Shown: piece after piece, positions 1 to 11,220 of the stretch | How positions within the stretch are numbered: the first letter of the stretch is position 1 | Layout of the letters: every line of letters begins with the position of its first letter | Origin: Comamonas resistens | GTDB taxonomy: Bacteria > Pseudomonadota > Gammaproteobacteria > Burkholderiales > Burkholderiaceae_C | Direction: 5' to 3' | DNA: 64,000 nucleotides | Assembly: GCF_030064165.1 (NCBI RefSeq) | Contig: NZ_CP125947.1 | Span: 2,604,001-2,668,000 of the forward strand | Program-made: the position numbers and the translations under genes | Notes under the pieces: generated by a model | Databases searched by the model: none | What the model was told of the DNA's origin: nothing | What the model saw: the letters and a program-made list of their open reading frames with translations, nothing else

Positions 1-483
1 AAGGGGCAGATGCAGCAATACGGCATCTCGCCACAGATACTGTGCTTTGAGATCACAGAAACCAGTGCCATTGGCAACCTCAGCAACGCCACCCGCTTGA
101 TCCAGGCGCTCAGGTCCATGGGATGCCGCTTTGCACTGGATGATTTTGGCGTGGGCATGTCCTCTCTGACTTATCTGAAGCAGTTGCCCGTTGATTACCT
201 GAAGATCGACGGCGGCTTTGTGCGCGACATGTTGCAGGACAAGAGCAACCACGCCATGGTGGAGATGATCAACCGCATCAGCCATATCCTCGGCAAGAAA
301 ACCATTGCCGAATTCGTGGAAAGCCGTGAAATTGCCAAGGCACTCAAGCAGATGGGCGTGGACTACGCTCAGGGCTATGCCATTGCCCATCCCCGCGCCA
401 TGACCGCCGAATTCTTTGCCCCCACCCAAGAAAATCAGTTGCCACAGTGGTGCGATGCCTTGGTGTTGGGCGGGACGAATTGA
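1..483 (+). CDS. EAL-domain c-di-GMP phosphodiesterase, C-terminal part
   Basis: The reading frame is open from the first base, so the N-terminus lies outside the window. The visible 160 residues are the second half of an EAL domain, which hydrolyses cyclic di-GMP to linear pGpG. Seen motifs are FEITET, the metal-binding DDFGVGMSS loop, KIDGGFV, the KTIAEFVE strand and the closing GVDYAQGYAIAHP. AEFVE instead of the commoner AEGVE is frequent in PAS-GGDEF-EAL hybrids, so a composite GGDEF-EAL protein is possible. The gene converges on ygiQ across a shared hairpin terminator. Confidence 0.85.
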   Translation, partial: KGQMQQYGISPQILCFEITETSAIGNLSNATRLIQALRSMGCRFALDDFGVGMSSLTYLKQLPVDYLKIDGGFVRDMLQDKSNHAMVEMINRISHILGKKTIAEFVESREIAKALKQMGVDYAQGYAIAHPRAMTAEFFAPTQENQLPQWCDALVLGGTN

Positions 484-523
484 TGGTTCGACCTCTTGCA
501 GAAGTTACAGCGCATAAAAACAA

Positions 524-546
524 AAAGAGAGCCCTAGGCTCTCTTT
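524..546. terminator. Bidirectional intrinsic terminator
   Basis: A 10-bp perfect stem (AAAGAGAGCC / GGCTCTCTTT) with a CTA loop carries A-rich sequence on one side and T-rich on the other. It lies between the convergent EAL and ygiQ genes and can serve both. Confidence 0.8.
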
Positions 547-551
547 GATCT

Positions 552-3038
<2,487 letters not shown>

Positions 3039-3275
3039 GTGGATGGGCTTTATGTGGCCTCATGGCCTGTGCGGGGGAAAGAACCGGGCAGTGTACTTTT
3101 GTGCCCTCGGCCTTGCAGGTGCAAGGTCTTGTCAATCCTTGCCAGAAAATCAAAATTCGTAGCATCTACCGCATACAGATATTGAACTTTAGGAATAAAA
3201 CAATGGAAATACTATGAGATAGAAGCGCTAAGCGCTTTCCTCTTCATAGCAAAACGTGGTCTGAAAGCCAGGATC

Positions 3276-3812
3276 TCAATCTTTTTTCGAGTCTATGACC
3301 GCACCAGTGGCGGAGTCCACCTTGACTTTCATCACGACTCGGTCGGCCTGCAGCAGCTTGATCTTGTAGTGCGTCCTGCCCCAGTCCGAGTCCAGCTTGG
3401 CCTCAAGCGGCTTACCAGGCCGGGCCGCCACTGCCGCATCAACCGCCTGGGCCAACGTGATTCGGGTATCGGCCAGACGCCTGAAATGCTTGCTTTCTGC
3501 CCTGCCTTTTTTCTCGTCAATCGCTGCATCGCCTGTCACGGCACTCACCCTAAGCGTGACCATCTCGTTGCCAACGCTGATCAGCGTCACCTCATAGTAA
3601 GGGGCAGCGCCCTTCTTGCCCTCTTCCAGCTCAATCTCTATCACCTTGCCCGGCAGCAACATCTGAGCCTTTTCCATCGCCTGATGGATACCGATCTGCA
3701 CACCAGCGGTAACAGCCAACCATTGCGATGCCGTTTTTGCCTGAGCCACTCCTGCCCCAAGGCTCAGCGCCGCTGACAACACCAGGGCAGCAGAGCCTGC
3801 GATAGGCCGCAT
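3276..3812 (-). CDS. Secreted PepSY-domain protein
   Basis: The 178-residue product starts with a clear Sec signal peptide (MRPIAGSAALVLSAALSLGAGVAQA), followed by two PepSY-like repeats at about residues 50-105 and 118-175 (ALxxxPGKxxEAxLD and VDxxTGxVID patterns). PepSY domains are small periplasmic modules linked to protease inhibition or metal and haem systems. I chose this start because the ATG overlaps the stop of the upstream small gene (TGATG), a coupling arrangement, and because it places the signal peptide at the N-terminus. An in-frame ATG further upstream (position 3869) would add 19 residues. Confidence 0.75.
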   Translation of the reverse strand: MRPIAGSAALVLSAALSLGAGVAQAKTASQWLAVTAGVQIGIHQAMEKAQMLLPGKVIEIELEEGKKGAAPYYEVTLISVGNEMVTLRVSAVTGDAAIDEKKGRAESKHFRRLADTRITLAQAVDAAVAARPGKPLEAKLDSDWGRTHYKIKLLQADRVVMKVKVDSATGAVIDSKKD

Positions 3813-3997
3813 CAAAACGCTAGCCATCCCCACTCGCCCACGCTGCGGATCCTGCGCAAAAGATCCCACTCATCCTCAGCGCCCGATGCCTGCATGGATA
3901 CAGAGACCTGCTCCTGCTCCAGCGGTGGCGGCGAGAAATGCTCGTGGCCAAAAGTATGCTCATTCGAAACAGGAACAGGAGGAATAGGCATGTTCAT
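3812..3997 (-). CDS. Small conserved-looking ORF coupled to the PepSY gene
   Basis: This encodes 61 residues, proline-rich at the N-terminus, then acidic, ending EWGWLAF. There is no membrane segment or recognised domain. Two features support a real gene: a strong Shine-Dalgarno (AAGGAG) six bases before the ATG, and a TGATG overlap with the PepSY start downstream. Function unknown. It may be a leader that couples translation, or a partner of the PepSY protein. Confidence 0.55.
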   Translation of the reverse strand: MNMPIPPVPVSNEHTFGHEHFSPPPLEQEQVSVSMQASGAEDEWDLLRRIRSVGEWGWLAF

Positions 3998-4161
3998 GAT
4001 CGGCTCCTTTCCCGCCAGCTTACGTAGCTCTCGCCTCGCTGTCTGTAGGAATCACCTGTCTGCCTTTGGAAAGATGCCGGCTTAAGCTGCATAAAGCACC
4101 TGGGACCAAGGGCAGTACTGCTCTTATTTCCGCAGTTCCAAAGTGAGCTGGCTTTGCGGTT

Positions 4162-4767
4162 ATGCTGCCGCCCTCTATGCCCCAGACTCTACACGCCCCT
4201 GCTCATAGTGAACTGATCATCAAGAAAAGCCGCTTCATCGGCTGCGTGCAACCCATGAGCGACCGCGCCAGCGCTCAGGCGGTGGTCGATGCGCTCTGGC
4301 GCGAACACCCAGGCGCTGCCCATGTCTGTTGGGCCTTGCTGGCAGGCGGCCAGTCAGCCGCAGTGGATGATGGAGAGCCCAGCGGCACCGCAGGCCGCCC
4401 CATGCTTGACGTGCTGCGTCATCAGGACCTCGAAGGCGTGCTGGCGACGGTCGTGCGTTATTTTGGAGGTGTCAAACTTGGCGCCGGTGGACTGGTGCGC
4501 GCTTATACCGACTCCGTGGCGCAAGCACTGCTGCACGCTGAAAAAGTCGCCATTCAGCGCATGCAAACCTTGCACTGCACGGCCCCCTACGCACTGGAAG
4601 GTGTAGTCAGACGCATGAGCGAAGCCGCAGGCGTGCAGTTGCTAGAGGTTGAACATGCAAGCCTGGTCACTTTCAAGCTTCAATTGCCTGAAGCTGCCGC
4701 AACGTCATTCATCCACGACCTCAACGAAAGCGGCCAGGGACGCATTGGCTGGCTCAAGCCGGACTGA
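4162..4767 (+). CDS. yigZ: YigZ/IMPACT family protein
   Basis: The 201-residue product has the full UPF0029 (Impact) N-terminal domain: KKSRFIGCVQP, HPGAAHVCWAL, DDGEPSGTAGRPM and VVRYFGGVKLGAGGLVRAY, with a C-terminal DUF1949-like domain. The family is widespread in bacteria and related to eukaryotic IMPACT, but its bacterial role is unsettled. The length is typical (about 200 residues). A start at the second Met (MPQTLHAPAHS, five codons in) is also possible. Confidence 0.9.
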   Translation: MLPPSMPQTLHAPAHSELIIKKSRFIGCVQPMSDRASAQAVVDALWREHPGAAHVCWALLAGGQSAAVDDGEPSGTAGRPMLDVLRHQDLEGVLATVVRYFGGVKLGAGGLVRAYTDSVAQALLHAEKVAIQRMQTLHCTAPYALEGVVRRMSEAAGVQLLEVEHASLVTFKLQLPEAAATSFIHDLNESGQGRIGWLKPD

Positions 4768-5358
4768 ATCAGGGCACGACACGGCTCTGCCGTCAAAGCA
4801 GCACGGCACTGCTGGCTCGAATCCAGCACAGCAGGCACCCAAAAAAATGCCCGCACAAGGCGGGCAAGTTTCGGGGGCGTATCAAAGTGGTCACACAGCG
4901 TCGACAGTCAATGCATTTGAATACTTGGCGATGGCTTTGCTTCCTCACCCAGTTGCCGCTTATTGCACTTGCACTGTTGCTGATCAAAATTTGGACCATT
5001 GATAGGTTGCCCCATCTGCAGCGGCCAATACAAACTGCGAAACTGCTTTTTCACCAATGGATGGCACGCTTCACAATCCGTTCCAGCCGCCTTGTCTCTC
5101 TCCATCGAGTTAGTCGCAACTTCCGGCCTTGAGCCTGCACTGCTGCTACCACTTCGGGCTGTATTGCATGGCTTGCTCCTTTGCTTGAGCAGGCAATCAC
5201 CTGCTACAAGCCTAGGATGAACCTTTATGAGAAACCACATTGTAGGAATTCATTGACCAAGCCTGTCTTTTGTAATAACGATCACCAATGAGCTTGCCTT
5301 CTTGGCATTTGTCAACCAAGGAGCAACAGGCCCGGGTTCAACTCAAAGGAGATGCGTG
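4768..5358. other. Intergenic stretch with a minus-strand hairpin
   Basis: There is no convincing gene on the plus strand. A strong hairpin (TGCCCGC-ACAA-GGCGGGCA, about 4848-4866) is followed on the minus strand by seven Ts, so it is a terminator for leftward transcription. The only candidate for that is a 65-codon minus-strand frame ending at 4908. It contains a CEACH pattern and several Cys residues but has no clear ribosome-binding site. Confidence 0.4.
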
Positions 5359-5523
5359 ATGAAAAATCAGAACCTGCAATCAGTGAGTACGCCCGACACG
5401 CCTCCTGTCGACGACCCCAATCGCCCTGCTGGCGCTCCATTCAAGCCCAAACCCACTGACCCACCGCCAGACGTTCCGCCAGTGAAATTGCCGCCAGAGC
5501 CTGCAATCTGCTCCAAATGCTAA
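5359..5523 (+). CDS. Small proline-rich protein (54 aa)
   Basis: The ATG is preceded by AAAGGAG at good spacing, which decides this start over an upstream in-frame ATG at 5302. The product is hydrophilic and about one quarter proline (TPPVDDPNRP, PTDPPPDVPPVKLPPEP), ending in ICSKC with two cysteines. No signal peptide or known domain is seen. Function unknown. Confidence 0.5.
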   Translation: MKNQNLQSVSTPDTPPVDDPNRPAGAPFKPKPTDPPPDVPPVKLPPEPAICSKC

Positions 5524-5671
5524 AGGCGCAGACCACAGTTTGGCTGCAAATCAAACCTAAGACTGGCAGTCGTTATCACGGCCATTGTTTACATTTCTGT
5601 CAACCAACTGACATAGTCAATCGTTAAAAACAACATACACCAATTTCTATCCATCATCTCCAGGAGTAGCC

Positions 5672-5824
5672 ATGACCTACCTATACGCCGCATATCCAGA
5701 CTTCAAAGCGACGAACCGGGAGGTCATGAAGCCAATGCCTGAGCCACGCTCTCCAGAAGAGGTGCTGCGCATGCTTTCACAGAATCCTCCTCCTGCCGGT
5801 GAATACAGCGTCGACGCTTTCTAA
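5672..5824 (+). CDS. Small orphan protein (50 aa)
   Basis: A 50-codon frame (MTYLYAAYPDFKATNREVMK...GEYSVDAF) sits directly after a CAGGAG ribosome-binding site. It is followed 22 bases later by a strong intrinsic terminator, so it has the layout of a complete small transcription unit. No family is recognised. The AAYPDF and SPEEVLRML segments are compatible with a small folded domain. Confidence 0.5.
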   Translation: MTYLYAAYPDFKATNREVMKPMPEPRSPEEVLRMLSQNPPPAGEYSVDAF

Positions 5825-5846
5825 ACCACTGCCCACTCATTCAGCC

Positions 5847-5874
5847 AAGCCACCCTGAGGTGGCTTTTTTGTTT
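5847..5874 (+). terminator. Intrinsic terminator
   Basis: Perfect 8-bp stem AAGCCACC / GGTGGCTT with a CTGA tetraloop, followed by a T-rich run. It closes the 50-codon gene at 5672. Confidence 0.85.
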
Positions 5875-6031
5875 TCTCGATTCAAACACAGCGCAAAAAC
5901 ATGGCAACTGCACCGGCATTTGCAGTCAAGAACGACGATGCCGTGATTTCGATATCTTCACTCAGCCCAACTCTCTTTGTACTTGGTCGACAATCAGTTG
6001 TTACCTGTTGTTCTGGCTTAGTGGAATATTG

Positions 6032-6814
6032 ATGCGCAGACTTCGTCACCTTACCAATCGCCATCGCGCGACCTCCACCAATTTCGTGCTGGGTTTGCTG
6101 CTTGCCTTCAATGCAGGAGCAGTCAATGCGGGCGGCTTTCTCGTACTGCACATGTATACCTCTCACATGTCCGGTTTTGCATCGCAATTGGCTGACGGCT
6201 TGGTCATGAGCAGCGGCAGGCTGCTACTCAATGCACTTGGAGCCATTCTGGCGTTCACAGCCGGCGCCGCCTTGTGCGCAATACTGGTGAACTGGGCTCG
6301 CCAGAAGGGCCTGTACAGCGTCTATGCCTTACCCCTCATGCTGGAGGCCTTGATGATGTTTCCCTTTGGCCTGATGGGTGCCGTCACACTGAACTGGAAT
6401 ACTCCGTTCGCGGTCCCGCTGACCGTATTGCTGCTGTCGTTCATGATGGGTTTACAAAATGCGGTGGGCTCAAAAACGTCTGGCGGCAGCATCAGAACAA
6501 CCCATATGACGGGTAATTTCACTGATCTGGGAATGGAACTGGGGAAGTTGTTTTTCTGGCGAAGCCAGGCCCATCTGCAAAAGCCCCAATCCAGACATGT
6601 TCTGCATAACTGGGCCCGTATGCGCACATCAGCGGGCTTGATTGCCATGTTCGTTCTGGGAGGCATCGCTGGCGCCCTGGGTTTCAAGCTACTCGGCTTT
6701 GTATGCGTTGTACCGCTGGCAGCCTTGCTGCTTGCACTCTCGGTGCCTCCGTTTGTGCGAGATGCAACAAAGGTCAATATGACGCTGAGTCAGTTCTACA
6801 AGAAGACAAACTGA
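6032..6814 (+). CDS. DUF1275 (YoaK) family membrane protein
   Basis: The 260-residue integral membrane protein has about six hydrophobic segments. DUF1275 hallmarks are seen: FNAGAVNAGGFLVL near the start, YTSHMSGFAS, LLSFMMGLQNAVGSK and the TTHMTGNFTDLG stretch. Physiological role of the family is unknown. An alternative start is the ATG at 6008, eight codons upstream. It stands alone between intergenic gaps. Confidence 0.85.
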   Translation: MRRLRHLTNRHRATSTNFVLGLLLAFNAGAVNAGGFLVLHMYTSHMSGFASQLADGLVMSSGRLLLNALGAILAFTAGAALCAILVNWARQKGLYSVYALPLMLEALMMFPFGLMGAVTLNWNTPFAVPLTVLLLSFMMGLQNAVGSKTSGGSIRTTHMTGNFTDLGMELGKLFFWRSQAHLQKPQSRHVLHNWARMRTSAGLIAMFVLGGIAGALGFKLLGFVCVVPLAALLLALSVPPFVRDATKVNMTLSQFYKKTN

Positions 6815-7242
6815 CACTGATACCAGCCGCAAGTCAAAAACTGCCTACCGGTAAACATCCGTACCGCAAGCCGCAGCCACTACCGGGACAGTCACAGTCC
6901 AGTCTTTGCCCGCGATCACTTCCCCCGATTGCTGTCGTAGCGATCGACATAAACATTGCCATACCAGCGTCCATGGCCGCGCCCCTGTCCAGACCGCTTC
7001 AAACATTCATGCGAGCGTGCTCTGGACACCCTGTTTACTCCACCAAGGCCAGCGAGATTTCACTTATCCCCTTCAAACCTGAGCTTCAATGACATGGATC
7101 AGACACTGTGCACTGCAATAACTTGTTAAGTTACGCACCAAGATGTATGAATAGTAAAGAGTGACTATTGATTGTCGATTTGCACTTGAGGAACAGGCAA
7201 TGCTGCTCCGTTTCGATCTTTGATCGGGGAGGCTCTGGTTAA
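6815..7242. other. Intergenic stretch without a supported gene
   Basis: No frame here has a plausible start or protein-like composition. Just before the GGDEF gene there is A+T-rich sequence that probably contains its promoter, and GGGGAGG about 10 bases before the ATG at 7243 serves as its ribosome-binding site. Confidence 0.4.
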
Positions 7243-8439
7243 ATGTTCGCGAATAACGACTTCATCCTAGTTATTACGCCATCGCTGGCAATGCTGGTTC
7301 TTGCCCTACTGTTGCTCATTGCATGGCTGGTCCAGCGCTCCCAGCGCTTTCTGCTCTGGCAGTCTGGCGCATATTCACTGGCGGCCCTGCCGCTTGGGCT
7401 TCAAAGCCTGTTGCCTCTGGAGGAGCTCAATCGCTACGCCCTATTCATTGGCAGCTTCTATCTTCTAGGTGCCTGGTGCCTTGCCAAAAGTTGGGCCGAG
7501 AGGTGGCGGGTATCCGCTCAACCACATACCGCGCTGCTTATTGCTGCGATTACCTTGACCGCGCTGTATTACTTCAGCCACATCGAGCAAAGTGCCTGGG
7601 CGCGAGTGAGCTCCTTTAGTTTTGGATCTGGCCTTGTTCTGGCTTTACCGATCCTGGAGGTCCGGGCAAAGAAGGTCCCATCTGACTGGCTAGACAAATC
7701 ATTGCTTTGGCTAAGCATCACCTTCACGGTCTACACCTTCACACGGCCCATTTTGATCTGGCTATTGGGTTACTCTGATCTCCGATCGCTTCCTAGCTCA
7801 CCCTATTGGCTCTTGACGCTAATCAGCATACTCAGCTTCTCACTACTCTTTACCGTGGTGATGTCCGCCATCGCCGTCCGGGACACAGTTCACAAGCTGC
7901 GGGATGAACGCGACCACGACCCATTGACCAGAATGCTCAATCGCCGATCTTTTCAGGAGCGTGCCCAAAAGCATCTTGGGGACCCCAAACTCTATCCAAT
8001 GGCAGTGCTGGCCTGCGATATAGATCACTTCAAGCGCATCAACGATACCTGGGGGCATGAGCGCGGCGACCAGGTTCTGCAACTGGTTTCCTCGATTCTG
8101 CAAAACAACTTGCGGCAACACGATCTGGTTGCACGGTTCGGCGGCGAAGAGTTTGTGATTCTGTTGACTGACATCACGCTGCGAGATGCAGAGCTCTTAG
8201 CACAGCAAATTCAGTGTGACCTGGGGTCCAAGAATGCAGTTCTTCCATCTGGCCCGAAATTGACCATGAGCTTTGGGATTTCGCCAATCAGCGCGTCGTT
8301 TCAGTTGGAGCAAGCCCTGAAAGAAGCCGATCATCTTCTTTACCAGGCAAAAAATGCGGGACGTGATCGGGTCCATATATCTGGGGTGATGTACCCAGAT
8401 ATCTTTATCGATAGCGCCCAATCCGAGGTTATTGCCTGA
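7243..8439 (+). CDS. Membrane-bound GGDEF diguanylate cyclase
   Basis: The first 215 or so residues hold six to seven membrane segments with no recognised sensor fold. A GGDEF domain follows (about 225-385): DPLTRMLNRRSF, ACDIDHFKRINDTWGH, the active-site ARFGGEEFVIL and a closing ADHLLYQAKNAGRD. The protein should make cyclic di-GMP from two GTP at the inner membrane. An intact inhibitory site, RxxD (RQHD), sits five residues before GGEEF, so product feedback is expected. Together with the EAL gene at the window start this is the second c-di-GMP enzyme here, but they are not in one operon. Confidence 0.9.
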   Translation: MFANNDFILVITPSLAMLVLALLLLIAWLVQRSQRFLLWQSGAYSLAALPLGLQSLLPLEELNRYALFIGSFYLLGAWCLAKSWAERWRVSAQPHTALLIAAITLTALYYFSHIEQSAWARVSSFSFGSGLVLALPILEVRAKKVPSDWLDKSLLWLSITFTVYTFTRPILIWLLGYSDLRSLPSSPYWLLTLISILSFSLLFTVVMSAIAVRDTVHKLRDERDHDPLTRMLNRRSFQERAQKHLGDPKLYPMAVLACDIDHFKRINDTWGHERGDQVLQLVSSILQNNLRQHDLVARFGGEEFVILLTDITLRDAELLAQQIQCDLGSKNAVLPSGPKLTMSFGISPISASFQLEQALKEADHLLYQAKNAGRDRVHISGVMYPDIFIDSAQSEVIA

Positions 8440-8601
8440 GCAAGCCCAGCAGCAATCATGGCGGACCCAAGGCATGGTTTGCAGGAAATCCTGCTGAAAA
8501 GGTGGGCTACCGCCTCGCCACAGATGTATCGCCAAGTTGACTACAGCAAGCCGCATTCAAAGAACCACTGGCTCGGCTCTCACGTCATGGCAAGCACCCT
8601 T

Positions 8602-9537
8602 TCAGGTCCTGGAGCTTATCTGCTCCTGCATCAGGTCCACAAAGGCTCTGACCTTGGCAGGGCGAAAGCGTGCGGCCGGGAACACGGCATGGATGCCGCC
8701 CGATGGCAGCCCCCACTTCGGCAGCACCTGTATCAACGTGCCGTTCTTCAGATCATCGGCCACGGCAAAGTCGGGCAATACCGACAGGCCCGCCCCCTGG
8801 CGCACGGCTTCGCGTACGCCCAGCGTTGCATCGAGAGAGATCACGGGATGCACGGTCACGCTCTGCGGCTCCAACCCGCCATGCGAGAAGCTCCAACTGC
8901 AAGGCGTGCGCAAGGCCGTGTTGGCGACAAATGGCAGCGCGCCGATATGCTGGGGCTGCCTGATCTGCGCAAGCTGACCGCGCATGGAGGGAGCAGCGAC
9001 CAGCAACTGCCTGAAGCCGCCGATCTGGCGCGCCTGCACGTTCAAGTCCGAGAGCCAGCCGACTCGGATTGCCAGCTCCACCTGCCCCGACATCAGATCC
9101 AGCGGCTGGTCGCTGAACACGGCATCCACCCTGCATTGCGGATAGCGCCGCGTGAACTCGGTGATGGCAGGCACCACGGCCGTGATGCCATAGTCCAGCG
9201 GGGCTGTCATGCGCAGCGTTCCTGAGGGCTCGGCCGCGACTTCACCAAGCTCGTCGAAGGCATCGCTGGCTTCCTTGAGTATGGATGCGCAGCGCTGGTA
9301 GAAGATCCGGCCCGCATCGGTGGCCACGACCTTGCGCGTGCTGCGAGTCAGCAGCGTGGTGCGGAACTCGCGCTCCAGTCTCGCGACCTGCTGGCTGACC
9401 ACGGCCTTGGTGATGCCCAGCCGCTCAGCTGCCGCCGTGAAACTACCAGTCTCCACCACGGCCGCAAAGTAGGCCAGGCGCTTGAGGTTGGCAAGCCTGG
9501 ACGCTGCAGGCTCTTCTGTATTGTTTGCCATTGACAT
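8602..9537 (-). CDS. LysR-family transcriptional regulator
   Basis: The 311 residues begin with a LysR winged HTH (LANLKRLAYFAAVVETGSFT, ITKAVVSQQVARLE) followed by a periplasmic-binding-like effector domain (about 100-300). It resembles the AaeR/DsdC-like LysR subgroup that controls a divergent neighbour. It starts 79 bp from the divergent dsbA-like operon (9617-11874), which is the obvious target (inference). It ends facing the GGDEF gene, with 162 bp between. Confidence 0.88.
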   Translation of the reverse strand: MSMANNTEEPAASRLANLKRLAYFAAVVETGSFTAAAERLGITKAVVSQQVARLEREFRTTLLTRSTRKVVATDAGRIFYQRCASILKEASDAFDELGEVAAEPSGTLRMTAPLDYGITAVVPAITEFTRRYPQCRVDAVFSDQPLDLMSGQVELAIRVGWLSDLNVQARQIGGFRQLLVAAPSMRGQLAQIRQPQHIGALPFVANTALRTPCSWSFSHGGLEPQSVTVHPVISLDATLGVREAVRQGAGLSVLPDFAVADDLKNGTLIQVLPKWGLPSGGIHAVFPAARFRPAKVRAFVDLMQEQISSRT

Positions 9538-9616
9538 ACGGTTTATCTATTCGATCAGACTTTTTCTGTCAATGCTTTGTTCCTACGATCACGATATTCA
9601 AGCAACGGAGCCTTCT

Positions 9617-10255
9617 GTGACCAAGACCCTGCATTACATATTCGATCCCCTGTGCGGCTGGTGCTACGGTGCCGCCGCAGCGGTGAAGGCGGTGGACAAG
9701 GCCCCGAACGTCGCACTGCGCCTGCTGCCCAGCGGCCTCTTCGCCGCAGTGGGTGCACGGCCCATGGACGAGGACTTTGCGGCCTATGCCTGGAGTAATG
9801 ACCAGCGCATAGCAGGCCTCACGGGCCAGCGCTTTAGCGAGCGCTACCGTAACGAGGTGCTCGCCGACCGCCAGCAGCGGTTCGACAGTGGCCCGGCCAC
9901 GCTGGCGCTGAGCGCCGTCAGCCTGAGCAGCCCAGCACATGAGCTCGAGGCTCTGGAGGCCATTCAGCAGGCGCGCTATGTCGAGGGCCAGGACATCACG
10001 CGGCCAGACACGCTGGCCCGGCTGCTGAAGGGCCTGGGTCTGGAGGCTGCGGCCGCAGGTCTGCTGCACTCGGGCGCCGAACTGCTGGCGGCCAATCGCG
10101 CCCGCATCGAAAGCGCACAGACGCTGCTGAGCCAGTTCGGTGCGCGCGGCGTTCCAAGCTTTGTCCTCGAGAGCGATGGCCGGCGCGAGCTGCTGCAATC
10201 CAGCGCCCTCTATGCCGATCCGCAGGCCTTTGCTGCGCAAATCGCCAAGGCCTGA
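9617..10255 (+). CDS. DsbA-family (FrnE-like) thiol oxidoreductase
   Basis: The product starts TKTLHYIFDPLCGWCYGAA, giving a thioredoxin-fold CGWC active site at about residue 14, followed by the helical insert and a closing cis-Pro loop (RGVPSFVLES). There is no signal peptide, so it is probably cytoplasmic like other FrnE proteins. I chose the GTG start because GGAG lies six bases upstream; an ATG at 9572 would add 15 residues. First gene of a four-gene operon divergent from the LysR gene. Confidence 0.8.
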   Translation: MTKTLHYIFDPLCGWCYGAAAAVKAVDKAPNVALRLLPSGLFAAVGARPMDEDFAAYAWSNDQRIAGLTGQRFSERYRNEVLADRQQRFDSGPATLALSAVSLSSPAHELEALEAIQQARYVEGQDITRPDTLARLLKGLGLEAAAAGLLHSGAELLAANRARIESAQTLLSQFGARGVPSFVLESDGRRELLQSSALYADPQAFAAQIAKA

Positions 10256-10306
10256 GGCTTGCGCTTTTCAAGCCCCCATTTCGAAACTCACTGGAGAACC
10301 ATCATC

Positions 10307-11203
10307 ATGAACCGCCGAAATTTTGTTCAAAGCGCCGCCGCTGCCGGCATCACCACCGCGCTCGCTGGTTGCGCCTCTGCCGTGACCGGCGCCTCCAGGC
10401 TGCAGTGGCAGCACTTTCCTGCCGATGACAAGGGCTTTTTCCGTGCGCCGGTGCTTCTCTCGGGCGACAAGGAGGCGATTCTCATCGACGGGGGCTTCTC
10501 CCTGCCCGACGGCCGTGCCGTGGCTCAAGCCATCAAGGCCTCGGGCAAGCAGTTAAGCACCATCTACGTAAGCCAGAGCGACCCCGACTATTACTTCAGC
10601 CTGGGCCCGATCAAGGCGGCATTTCCTGCGGCCAGGGTGCTCGCAGCCTCGGACACCATCGCCGCCATCCGCGCCAATGTGCAGAAAAAAATCGACACCT
10701 GGGCACCTCAGCTCAAGGACAGCGGTCCGCAGACGCTTGCCGACATCGTCTTTCCCGAAGCCTATGACGGCCCCGCACTGAGCCTGGAGGGCAACGCCAT
10801 TGAAATCGTCCAGGCCCAAGGCATGGAAAACCGCCGCTATCTCTGGGTTCCCTCGCTGAATGCGGTCTTCGGCGGCGTGCTGATCTTCTCGGGTCTGCAT
10901 GTGTGGACGGCCGATACCCCGACGCCGGCCTCTCGCGCCGCCTGGGTCAAGAACCTCGAAGCCATCGCCGCACGCCGGCCGGCCGTGGTCGTGCCCGGCC
11001 ATCTGGGCACCCATGGCGCGCTGGACGTATCGGCCGTGAACTACACCCGCGACTACTTGCTGGCCTTCGAGCAGGAACTGGCGCGGGCGGCCAATGGCGA
11101 TGCCTTGATCGCTGCCATGAACAAGCGCTATCCTGAGGCCGGCCTTGCTGCCGCGCTGCAGATCGGCGCCAAGGTGGCCAAAGCCGAGATGAAGTGGGGC
11201 TGA
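10307..11203 (+). CDS. Tat/lipoprotein metallo-beta-lactamase-fold protein with altered metal site
   Basis: This 298-residue protein begins MNRRNFVQSAAAAGITTALA-GC, a twin-arginine-like signal with a lipobox Cys. The body is a metallo-beta-lactamase fold (IDGGFSLPDGRAVAQAI, later VVPGHLG). The usual HxHxDH zinc motif is replaced by a QSDPDYY stretch (about residues 98-104): only the Asp remains, so classical zinc hydrolysis is doubtful. GGAG stands nine bases before the ATG. It is the second gene of the dsbA-like operon, between the thiol oxidoreductase and an NTF2-like protein. Confidence 0.75.
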   Translation: MNRRNFVQSAAAAGITTALAGCASAVTGASRLQWQHFPADDKGFFRAPVLLSGDKEAILIDGGFSLPDGRAVAQAIKASGKQLSTIYVSQSDPDYYFSLGPIKAAFPAARVLAASDTIAAIRANVQKKIDTWAPQLKDSGPQTLADIVFPEAYDGPALSLEGNAIEIVQAQGMENRRYLWVPSLNAVFGGVLIFSGLHVWTADTPTPASRAAWVKNLEAIAARRPAVVVPGHLGTHGALDVSAVNYTRDYLLAFEQELARAANGDALIAAMNKRYPEAGLAAALQIGAKVAKAEMKWG

Positions 11204-11220
11204 AGCCCGGGACGCAGACC

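Noticed and set aside
4908..5240. A minus-strand frame with a CEACH (cytochrome c-like) pattern and a terminator behind it
   Set aside because: There is no haem-attachment signal peptide, only a CxxCH match, and no ribosome-binding site at any ATG. Noted in the gap entry but not called a gene.
6703..7092. A 129-codon plus-strand frame after the DUF1275 gene
   Set aside because: It begins inside the DUF1275 gene in another frame and has no protein-like pattern or ribosome-binding site.
8458..9225. A 255-codon plus-strand frame opposite the LysR gene
   Set aside because: Composition is His/Arg/Gln-rich shadow type, and the minus strand has a clear LysR HTH and effector domain.
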